Made by a program: the position numbers and the translations under genes
Source of the DNA: Elysia marginata
Lineage: Eukaryota > Mollusca > Gastropoda > Plakobranchidae
DNA: 35,498 nt
NCBI GenBank assembly: GCA_019649035.1
Contig: BMAT01002374.1
Coordinates: 495,178 to 530,675, forward strand
Reading direction: 5' to 3'
The notes under the pieces: model-generated
Told to the model about the DNA's origin: nothing
What the model saw: only the letters and a program-made list of their open reading frames with translations
The model's database searches: none
In this document: positions 10,901 through 22,900 of the stretch, in pieces
How the letters are laid out: each line of letters starts with the position of its first letter
Position numbering within the stretch: position 1 is the first letter of the stretch

Positions 10901-13900
10901 CTTCAAAATATATAAATGAATATTGACCAATGCAAAAGTTGTGTTCTGCTTCGTAAATCTGACTTTGTTCCATGAATAAAGATGACATTATTCTGAGATT
11001 CAAAAAGTAGAACACCCTTTATCAGCCAACTCAAAATGATATAAGCTGCATGTTAACATTACTTAGGGCTGATGTTATGAATAATGCATTTTTCTGAGCT
11101 CTCAGGTTTAAAAGCACTTAGACTCAAAAAATTATAAAAGGAGTTTGAATTTTTCTTCACATTAAGTTTCTTTTGGTTTCCTCTAAGTCTCTTGAAATAT
11201 TTGAAAAAAAAAAAAACAGTTCTCTTTCACCCAAGGAAAAATGTTTGCCAATCTATTGCAGGTGTGTTTATAGAAGAGCATGTTTATAGAAGAGCATGTT
11301 TGGCTAAATTTCAAGCCTGTGTGTTTTTTAATGACTTTTTCTTAGCAGTATCAATTTAAGTATCGTCTCCTTCATAAATAGCCTATCCCTTGTTCTGGAG
11401 TTGTAAATAACCTTTTTGTTTCTTTGTTCTCTTTGTGTCCACTTCTGAATTTTAAAACTAAGGGTAATTTTACTTTCATATTCATTGTGCTCCTGTAATT
11501 TTGAAAGTTGTTTAAATTTCTTACTGCAAGGTAAATCCTTTTCTTTGTTTTGAGTCAGTTTTTATGATCTCCTCTGTAGAACAAACAAACTGACCGGGAG
11601 ATGGTGGAGCAGCTGCAGCTAGACCTCACCAAGCTGAGGTCGGAGCTCAAGAGAGTTGGCTACAGACCTGAGGGGGATAGTATGGACCCTGCCGCCCTCA
11701 GGACAGAACTGGAACACAGGGACCGTGAGATTGTTTCCAAGGTGATTTTTATTAATTTATTCCTTAACTGACTGACCCAAAGTGTCACCACCTGTATTTA
11801 TCTGGAAATGTTTGATACTTATGCTTTAGAGCTTATGTTGAAAGATATATATTTTTCTGTGGTTGCCTAAGATGATCAGTGGACATGGAAAAGTGGATCT
11901 GGCTGCTCATAATTTTTCCTTTTTAATCTTGCCCTCTTGAAAGCATAGGCCACCAGCAAAGGTCTTCCGCTCTATCCTATAATGTGCCATCTCATCCAGT
12001 TCTTTCTACGAGTATTTTCTTTGCAGTTGTCATCTCCACCTTTGTTTATCTTGTTGCCCATAATGATAAATACACAATTAAGCATCTTGAAATACTTGAC
12101 ACATGATCCTTTCCAATTTCTCCGGCTCTAATTGTTCCTTACAGTTTCAAATAGTATACTGGTGTAAGGGTGTTTTTTTTATATTTGTAATCTAAATACA
12201 GTCTTGTTTGAATGTGTTTCAGCGCTATGAAGTGCAAAACCTGGCAGAAGAATTGAGAAGAACAAAGGATGAGTGTCGCAGTATAGAGGGCATGAGACGC
12301 ACGGCCCTCGACTCATTGAGATCCCTGGAGCAGGAGGTGGTTGCCCTGCAGGAGAAAGAGCTTCAACTCACAGAGGCAGTAGAGGAGCTGGATGAGCTCA
12401 AAACACGGGTGAGAAGAGTTCTACCGATACCTACCTTGCTAATTACAATGAAACCCTTCTATTAAGACCCTCTCATTAGAAACCACCCCATACAATACGA
12501 CTTGAAATTTGAGGATGTCCTTCTATATGAGTATAGTTGTTTAACCTCTGGTTTAACCGTCCCTTGTCAAAAGACTTATGTTGTAGAAGGAGTAAAAAAA
12601 AAGAGAAAAAAAAAAGTTTCTGTAAGAGACTGCGCAGAGACTGCCAGAGCAACCTCAAGATGCTTCTATGAATGGCAGTAACAGGAAGATAGAAGTCTTT
12701 AAAACCAAAACGAAAACTACAATAGGAATATGATAAAACGTTTGAAGGATGTAGGAGACTGGGAAATGTGCACAATTTAATGCAATAAGACTTGTTTTTA
12801 CCAACAGTTTTCCAAGTATTAACTCAGGGGTTCCACTGCATCTCCTTTTCTCTGAAGTTTTCTGTTGCGAAGTGAGAGATCCATTTTAACATCAAAATAA
12901 TCAAAATAAATCAAATTATTGTTATTGTGAAGGTTTACACTGTCTCATCTGATATGATGACTGCAAATGATAATGCCCCCATGGAAGAATCCTAATTTTA
13001 AGAGGCTAATAGTGGTTTCTGTCTTAACAGGACATACTTTGAGTGTTTGCCATGTTTTAACTTTTTATTGGTGTGCAATAAGAATGGTTTAAACGAAGGA
13101 GACGGGAAAGAAGTAACTTAAGGATGTCTAAAGATGTGATATAAATTATGGACCTGTATGGAAGTGCCTTGCAATCGACTACACCCTGTGTTTTACCCTG
13201 CAAAGGACAGTTGTAAAATTATTGTAATGACTTAAAAAAAAGTCACATTTTATGAAAGTTGCAAAAAGGAAAAAAAAACAACTAAGTGTTTGATAAAACC
13301 AGAAGAGCTGGAGTTAAATTGACTCTGCTACTTCCTTTTTATTTTGTGGAAGGTGAAGGGGGAAGGGTTGTGAAATTCATGTCAACAGTACCAAGCTTCA
13401 AATGAAAAAAAATTGTTTCTAATTTTTAAAGTAAGCGTCTAGTCTTGTTTTTACCTTTTCCATTAAGTTGTAACAATTGATGCAAAGGTCTGTCGGTCGT
13501 TTTTGGGTAAGAGATGAATCAGATTTGTGAAAGTTTGTAGACAATGCTTTTCTGTCTACTTTTAAGAATCGTTTCACAAGGATTTGTTAGGATGAGCTGG
13601 TTTTGCTTTGTTTTAGTCGTATGAACTGCATGCAAGGTTGCTTTAGTATGAAAGGAAAAAAAATATGATGCAAATGTAGAAATTTAGAAATAATAACTAT
13701 TAAACAGTAGTTGAAAGTAGTTTTAATATTACTACAATTTAATTTAGAAGATGCATGAAGGCTTTTGATTAAAGGCAACAAACAAATATGAATTTAAAAC
13801 AAAAAGGAAACGCTAGACCTGTTAAAAAGGTCCTATGGTCATGAAGCCATTATGTTAGCAACCTAGGATGTCTTAAAAATCTGAAAAAAGACACAATGAG

Positions 13901-16900
13901 TTATTTTGATATGGTTTTTACTAACTAAAATTGCCAAAAAAAAAGAGAAAAGATATACTTCCAAGTGAATAAACAGTAAAGGAAATTTATGAACCTACTT
14001 CATAAAGAGTGACTGAATAAACAACATAGACATGATTCAAACTTAATTTATGGACCTGTTGCCAAAAGGAAAGGAACCCCCCCCCTGCCCCCGCCTCCCA
14101 CTTGAAATTTTCATGTTAAGTTAAACTTTCAGCTGTATCGATGATGTGCTTTAAAAGCTCTACATACCTAAAAAAAATTTGGCTTCATCCAACACATACA
14201 CATTCACATACAACACACATGCACACGCATTCACACACCAGTTTGCCAGCCAGCGTCAGGACTTGCGGAAAGTGCTCTCAGACCACACAGACCTGGAGCT
14301 GACCCTCCAGAAGACAATTCTGGAACGGGATCACCTGCGGGCGGACCTGCTCGAGGCCCAGGGTGCCAGGGATGGGCTGTCGGGGAGGGTTGAGGGGGCG
14401 GAGGCCAGGGCGCAGGACCTGGAGGGAGCCGACACCCGGTGCAAGGCCCTGGAGGAGAGACTGGACAGCCTCAACGAACTGCTCATCCAGAGGGTATTGA
14501 ACTGAGCACCCAGTCGCTTGACCACACACAAACACACTCACTGCCGCTGCTATTAGGCTTCAGTACCTTCAACCACCTTTTTCTTTATTATATGGGAGTC
14601 TTTATTTTTTTTTTATCCATCTGTTTTTATTTCTTATTGAAAGTCGTTTATTAATAAATGTGTTGTGGTTATGAGAACAAACTTTACCCACTAGCTATTG
14701 GAACGTTCACATATATGTCATCAGCTTGAGATTGGGCGCAAGACTTACACTTAGACTACGTTTTTAAGGTAAAATAAATGCTTTAAAATTTCTAACCCTA
14801 ATCAGTATCCATAAACATGGATCCTGACATTTGTTTCAAAAATAAAACGAAATAAATCAGTCGCAATACATGTATCATATGAACTTTACTCCTTTATAGA
14901 ATTATAATTATTTCTTCATGACAATGGAGGAGGGGAGTCCAAAAAAAGCAAAAATTTTTTTAATATGATGAAATATGTGAATGCTTCCCATGCCATTGGC
15001 ACCTATAAGCTAACAAGCCATGAAATGATACAACACATTTATTAGTAATATTCGAAATGTGGGTCACCCAGGTATTTTTTTTTTCACTTGAATAAGCTTG
15101 CAGACGAGGCTGCTTCTTTAATTCATTAGTCTCACTCTATAGTCAAATACATTTTTTTTCATTTGCGAATAGTTTTTTAAGTGCATGCCTTAATTTTCCT
15201 TTTTTTTCTTCTTTAAAAGTCTCAACAAGGCATTGAAATAGATGTCATTGGTGTATAGAGTTTTCTAGGTTTTTGTGGTCTTGGGATTAGAGTTAATATG
15301 TGATATGGGGATTATTTTCTGCAAGGCCTTATAAACTTTTTAAGTCTTTGAAGATGAACTATGATGCAGATGCCTATGAATTATTATGAAGATCAACATC
15401 TTCCTGAAATATTCATACACCATTTGATTTCTAAATAAAAATAACAGCACATACCTTTTTCAATGTAGGGAAAAGTAAACTCTCTGTTTAAGTAGGCATT
15501 TATATATTGAGGTTTCTAAAGCTATCTCTTCATATAAAAAGCTATGGCGTATAAAAAAGAATAATGACTAGTAAAATCTGTGTCATTAACATTATTGCTT
15601 TCCTCCTTAGGCACAGTGACTATAATAATTATTTTAACAGCTAAAGAGGTCGGTAGAAACGTCCTCGTGACTACATAATCAGTAATAAATATGTCTTGTA
15701 TCCTGGGGGAAATGAATCGGATGTCGCAATTTGAGCTAGATGTTTTTCTAACTCTAAGCTTCCAAAAGTTAAAAATTTTGTAAAACTATCAGTGATTTTT
15801 GGAAAAATATTAAAAGTTTTGCTGGCTTAAATATAGAGGGAAAGAAAATAAAATAGACCTTTTAATGAGGTTTTCTCAAAAAATATATTTCCTACTCATG
15901 ACTCAATCACGCAGAAGGCGAAACATAATTATGTTAGGTTTGACCTTTTTTGTGGCTGCCCCTAACCTTTCTATCAGGTGACAATGATAATTTATTAAGC
16001 TAGATTTTGTTGCTCAGTGTAGACTTTTTATCTCGCAACAATTGATCAAAATCACGCTGACAAAAGTAAGCCCACAATTTAATGATATTCGAACTTGCTT
16101 GGTTTCATACTTTTTTTTCACCAGATGAAAACACATCTATATAATTTTTAATGTTCTCATGCCTTCATATAAGTAGGTGGAGGGCAGGCAAAAATAGCCT
16201 CATAATACAAGTTCTTGACTTTGAAATATTGCTAATACATTGTACTTTTTTAACACATTAATTTTTTTTAGTAAGAATGTACTGTTTTGTATTTCAATGG
16301 AACCAAAGCTGATGAGCTAATATTCTATAGATTGCCTGTGATGAGATAGAATATTTGCTAAACCAGCTTTGCAGTGCAATAGTTTAAGTTTCAGACTGTT
16401 GCAAATTCCTGTATTTCATAAAAAAGATGAAATCATCAGCGACATTGAACATTTTTCAAATGCATTTATTGTAATAGATAGATGCACTAAAGTAGATTTT
16501 TATCCCCAGAGGTTCACAATTATTAAGGAGCACAAGATTACTCTCTCTACAAAGCCTTAAAACCTTAAACATGTGTTGCGCTCCCACAAAATGAGTCTAC
16601 ATGGGGTATTTGGAGCGCTTGGTCAAATTAAAAAAAATTTTTTTAGTTTTTCATATTGGAAGCTTACGACGTTTTTCATCATATTCCCTTAACAGCCCAC
16701 CGGAAAGGTCTTAATTAAAGTTTTTTTGGATATAGTATGCACTTTTGGCTTTTGTAATATGAAAACTTTAAGTCCAAATTTTTAAATAAGGCCACTTGGA
16801 TTTTTGTCTTTCAAGTGCAATGACTCAGAATTAAGATATCAAAATCAATTTTTACCATCTTAAATAGCTTTTAAAGGCCTTTCCTATGATTTATATAACT

Positions 16901-19900
16901 GCGTATCACAAAATTCTGCATGAAAACTCATTTTGTGGGACCCCTACTCATATTTTTTTTTCTATCTTGTCAAGTTCACCAAGGAATATTTTTTTTTCAA
17001 ATGTATGAAGGTTCAACATACTTCACGGGAATACATTGACATTATTATTTGTAAATCACAGCAAAGCATTTTATTTCTTGGATTTTTTTTTGTATGCATG
17101 AAATTTGTTTTCAAAGCTAAGGGCCCTTTTTTATTTTGATTTCACATAATTAGCAAAAGGTTTTTCTCCAATCAATTTTTTATCAAGGGATATAGTTTCT
17201 TTATTGTACAGGTATTTGGAAACATTCAAGTTTACAATATTGGCTCAAAATTTGAGATTGATTTTTCAATTTGTTAATAAATACAAAACGTCCGAATTTT
17301 TCTTAAATTGAAGATAAATTTTGTCTGGAATTGCTGTTTTCTATCGAGTCTAAATTGTCAATCACTCTTAATAATAAAAAAAGTGGAAAATAAATTTTAA
17401 AGACTGTATAAAACTGTTGTAAGCAACTGTCCTAGGCTATTTTGACATATTTTGTTGAAAAAAAAATATTTTTATTCACACCTGTTATAATAAATCACTC
17501 AAAAGCAAATTTCAAAAGTTGTTTCAGGCATACATAAAAAAGTACAATTGATAGCATCAGTTATTAGCCTACATGTAATGATAAACCTGAATTTATCTTA
17601 TGAGCTATAGCTTTTGTCATACCCGTTAGTTCATACATATGATATAAGTGTTATGTTAGTCTCAACTCTAGTCGATCATCTGCTTGTAACTCTTGTCATA
17701 GTTAAAACTAATGCTACTAGTAACTAGTGATAAATTGCTTTTTTAACTCTATCCAGGTAACTGCTGTTTCCGTGCCATTTCTGCTGCTAACTTGCCTTTG
17801 TTTTTTACTAATAATTAAGGAAAACAATTTTGTGCTTCCAAGACGTACACTACTGTTCGAACAAGCCAAAGTCTCATTGATGTTCATATTTTTGTTACTT
17901 TTTCTAACCAGACGGAGAAGACACGAGAGGTATTTGAAGAAAACTTACTGTTGCGGGAAAAAGTTCACCAGGGAGAGTTAGAGCTCAGGCGATTGCGAGG
18001 CCTCTGTGACGATTTTAATAATCTGTCCGCTAGAGTAAGTAGTGAGACTAGATATTAGTTTGAGGCTCTCTTTCTCTCTCGTATTTGTGTGTCCTCTTTG
18101 TCTGCATGGCTCTCTTGATTTATTTACTGACTGAGTCATTATTTCAGTGCTTTAGATCTATATGAGAAAGGATATTTGTTTATTTGTTGTCTTCTAAAAT
18201 GTAGAGTGTAGGCCTTCTTCATATTAGTATTTAAACGTATACATTTTTATAAAGATAAATTTGTGAAGTTTGTGAATATGTAATAGAGTTTTAACATAAA
18301 TTGAAAACATTTTCTTTTATGAATGACTTTTCTCAAATACTCTAAAAGGCATGAGATTAGATTAAATCTATAAGTAACTCTAGAGGCTGCAATTGGTCGC
18401 ATCACAAGCTGTCAAATCTTAGTCTCTTTTCTATCTTATCCTTTAATAAATCCCAACATAATACATATATAAAAGCTTGTTACAATGAAGAAACAATCAT
18501 TCATGGATAACGACCTTATTTTCATTTTGTAAAACGTTTTCTTGTTTTTACCAAACTTGCCCTTAACTTTTGCATTCACTCGTTGTTTGATATGTTACTT
18601 CTATTACACACTATAATTTCATCATTATAACAGTATGAAGAGTTGGAGAACCACAAAGAACAGGCACAGAAAAGACTTCAACCTCTACAGGCACAACTTG
18701 AGAGACTGGCCAGGAAATGCCAGCAAAAAGTCAGTATCTGTGGTATTAACTTACAGAATTACATGCACTGATCTTTCGCATTGCAGTACTTCGATCCCAT
18801 GAGATTAGTTTCAACAACTCAAATGTCATAGGTGTCAAATGTTAGAAATGGTTTATGGTCAACATAGTTATTTTAAGTTTAATTTGCCAAATTTATATAT
18901 ATGAATGAAATGTAAGATATGGTGCACGGGAAAATATATGAGGCATGAGACCCCAACCTAAAATAACGTGAAGAAAATATTTTTTGAAAATCTGATGAGT
19001 GTACCAATCACTTTGGTGACAATAAAGCATAAGAGGAATGGAAAAGGAAGCAGTTGAGTGGGACAGAGAGTAGGCCTAAAAGATTTTGCAATTCCTAGAA
19101 AAAAAAACAAAAAGCCTTGAAAGGTAATGTAGCAGTTCATTATCCCCCATCCAATAAAGAAAAAAATTAAAAGAGATAAAGTCTTCTTTCCATAACCGAA
19201 ATATGAAAAACATCTAGTCCAAAAGGTAAAATTAATGATCAATTTTCGTGTTGCAAACATTGCAGGACATGCTGTTACTGGAGCTGGGAGATGAACTAAA
19301 ACATAATTCATTTAGGCAGTCAAGAGCCCTCGATGAACTGGAGAGAATGGAAAGAGGGATGAACCTGGAAGAATACAACACTGTAAGGCTTCTGCTGATA
19401 CACAGCATATAGATAAAACTTTCTTACATCCTTTAAATCATTGCTTGTGGGCTTTGAAGGATAAATAGATTGGTAACATAACAATGCTTGTATTACTATG
19501 TACTTAGTTTTTCTAAAAAGGTTTATAAACTATTTTGTTCTACTAATGGCTGATCAACTGAGACACTGGCTTTCCTACATCTAATTAATATTTTTTTCTG
19601 CAAACCTTTTTTTTCTATTTTAATTGTTCACACCTAAGTTGCCAGCCAAAGCTATCCTTAAAAATAGTGTTGAAAAAGAAAGTAGTACAAAATGTGACAA
19701 AAGTCCGAAAAGCCAGCTTAAGTAGGAAATTTTTATCTGTGGATGTTATATCTGATTTGAAAGCATAGGACTCCAACAACATCATGCTGAAGACAGAATG
19801 CATTTATCTCTAAAAGTTTTTTTTTAATGAATTTTTAACGCAAGGAGATTGTATTGACTTTTAGGAGTTTTAAAATGAGAAATTGTCTGTAGCTTAGAAT

Positions 19901-22900
19901 AGGACTGGGGACTTTAGCTGGGTTTTTGGGATTGGTGTCACATTGATGTTGAATGCATATAGACGACAGCTCTTTAAGTTTTGTTACCATTCTCATTATC
20001 TTGTCCATGTAATTGAACAAGGAGATAAAGTTATCTCGCTAAATTATGAAAAATATGTCAATTGCTTTTCTAAAATTCGCCAGGACTTCCCACAGCTGAC
20101 AAATGGTCTAACTCCACAAGCGCCTCAAATGCAACAGCTGAGGCCTCACCACAGTCGATCCTCCTCCATGGAAGAGCTCGACTCACACTTCAACCCTCTT
20201 GTGACATCTCGAGAACGCAGAAAACGTCCAACCCCTTATGTGAACAATCGGCCACGCTCTGCTGATGGTATTCTGGGATCCGGTAGACCCGACTGTGGTA
20301 CCGGTAGTCCTACTTCTTACCACCACCACCACCCTCAGCAAGTCGCTCCGTTTTACCAGATGCCGCGAAGGCCTATGGGCATGGAGAATATTGAGGGGAA
20401 ATTCAGAGCAATAGCAGATTACGACCCTTCTCTATTCTCGCAGAGTGGAAGGCCAGGCTTAGAACTGGAGCTGGTTGAGGGAGATGTCGTCACAGTCACA
20501 GGTAATACAAGTTATTTCAATAATAATAAAAATGGATAATAATAATGGTGATGTGGACAAAAATGATTTTGAAAATATAGTGACAATAAAAAAATATTTA
20601 TCAAGGACCTGTTTGCGACAATAAAAGTGCAGTATCTGCAGTGACAACCATATGTCTTGCAATATGTGCCAAATGAGTCTTCAGTTGAAGCTGGAAAGTA
20701 GTAAGATATTAGTATCACAGAAAAACTTATTTTCTCTACTTTCCAATACAACAAACAGAAAAGCTATGTCATGTTTCTGTATGAAGTTATAGCCGTTTGA
20801 AGTCGGGGTTAGGACCTGTGAAAACTCAGAAAGGGCAGCAAATATACGGGTGCAGAGGCCTTAGCAACCATACCAATCAGAAATTAAGACATAAAACATG
20901 AAATTAAACTAAATTAGGTGTTAAAACTGTTAAGAAATGGTTTGACTGTCAATATTTGAAAAAAATTTGACTTCTGATCACCCACTTAACTTTAAAAGCC
21001 TATATCTCAAAACAAGGTCTTTTGACTTATGACTCATTTGGACACAATGCAAGACATAATTATGGCAGATAATGCACTTTGACTGTCCCCAGCAGTATTA
21101 TACCATACATGCCTACTGCTAATACATGTATCTCTATTTATGATGTTGAGGATATAGATTGAATATTATTGGTGATGTTTTTGATTATGATGATAAAACA
21201 CAAGTAAAATGTTTACAGCAATGACAATGACATTTTGTTTGCTCATGAATCAGAAAGGTTGGTGTTCAGAAGTACTTTATCACAACTTTAAGACTGCATG
21301 CGAAAACAAAAGCTGTAAGCCTCTGTTTATTGTATAGCTTTGCTCTAGTTACGTCCTATTTGTTTTGCTCCTTATTGTGGGCCTACTGACAGTTTTTTTT
21401 GTTACCCTTTGACACTTACATTTTCAGGCATAATTATGTTAAATTTAAAGCGCATGAAAGATTGACATAAAGAGAAAAGGGAATGAAAATATGTTTTCTT
21501 ACTTATTACTGTGCTCTGACATATTTTTATGAAACAAATGAAATATTAATGTCATTGGTAAATCCTCCTTCACCAGGTCCCATGGACAGGACAGGTTACT
21601 ATGAGGGTGAGGTCAGAGGTCGCTCAGGCCTGGTTCCGGCAAACTACCTCCTGCCCCTTCAGAGCCACACCAGTGGTGGAGCCTTGCGCACTGGGCCGGG
21701 TGCTGGAGGTGCTCCAAGGTCTTCTGGAAGTGGCCAGAGCGAGGACCAAAGCCCAGAGCATATTCTTGACATGTACAACCGCTTACAGCAAGGAGGCCCA
21801 GCTCACAGGACACAGGGTAGGAGAGCTTCATTGTGGTTCATTAAATTTGTCAGAGGTATTTTTAGATGGGATGATATATGTGCAAGGAGTCAAATACTTT
21901 GTTTTTTGTTTGATTTTTATTTCTTGCTTATTGATAACTTTCTATCTTACAAGCGAAAGTGGTTATTTTATTATTTATATCATTACTGTTAATTCATTTT
22001 GTTATGTTTGTGTGCTTACGTTTTGTTCGATTTTCCTTTTATTAATTCAAAGTTTATAAATATTCACCTTCGTTTATCTTGTTTAGTAGTTTTCCTCTTT
22101 GCTGATAGCTTAATCTAAAATGATGTATTGATTTTCTTCTCTCTCATACCTGCTTAATAGCCCCACTCAATAGTGGAGCTCCCCAGGAAGCTTGGCTTCC
22201 GTCACATCATCACCAGCGCCAGGCCTCACCTACACCTGACCCTCCCTGCAATCTTCATGTCAGGGACGGGGATGACGGTGATGGCACCTTCTTGTTGTCA
22301 TGGCAATCTCCCAAACTGGACGATCGAGGCTGCAACAATGGTCTTCAGGTGCTAGGCTATATGGTGAGCTTTTTAAAAAAAATCTTGGGNNNNNNNNNNN
22401 NNNNNNNNNNNNNNNNNNNNNNNNNTATGTTGCAATGAATAAGGTTATTTCTTCCAGATTGGTAGACAAGATGAAAATTTGTTGTTTGTTATGGTTAGAA
22501 TGAGAAGTGGGTTTGAGGTGAAAGTTTGTACCACAAAAATAAAAACGCTTAAATAATCGAGACCTCAACGTATTGGGCAGCTCTGATCTGAAACTTTTAA
22601 AAAATATTTAAATACTATTTCTTCCTAATATGTTTTTAAACTCAGTTTTTTTTTGCTTAAGAGAAGTCAGGGGATGAAAATTTCTACATGAGTATTTAAA
22701 TACTTTTCACAAATGAATCCAAGTTCAAAATTGGTGTGAATTTGTAAACCATGTTTTTTTTGTTGTTTTTTTTACATTAACACTGCTGTGGACAAATGAA
22801 ATCCAGTTTCTCTCATATGGTTAAAACTGCAGATACTGCTTTTTATTTGTCTCTGGCAAAACAGTTGGTATGGCAAAGAACCCTTGTTTGCCTTGTTCAA

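Larger units (their letters stand above)
14494..17911 (+). other. Intron 8 (3,418 bp, longest)
   Basis: AT-rich and non-coding. It contains a diverged copy of a dispersed repeat (about 15757-15905, partner at about 27586-27740) and one copy of the second MITE family (about 16579-16946). No extra exon with matching phase was recognised. Confidence 0.65.

Noticed and set aside
14278..14541. Minus-strand frames opposite exon 8
   Set aside because: Shadows of the GC-rich coiled-coil exon.
18958..19311. Minus-strand frame of 117 codons overlapping exon 11
   Set aside because: Low-complexity Phe/Leu-rich translation of AT-rich intron; the plus-strand exon 11 explains the end of it.
20512..20754. 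Minus-strand frames in intron 12, with a related frame at 32417-32629
   Set aside because: The resemblance comes from the two copies of the TA-flanked MITE, not from a gene.
21601..22059. Alternative plus frame over exon 13 running into the intron
   Set aside because: Reads the SH3-1 exon out of frame, then intronic sequence; the SH3 motifs are in the other frame.
22260..22568. Open frames across the N gap
   Set aside because: The gap is of unknown sequence; the frames only survive because N is not a stop.
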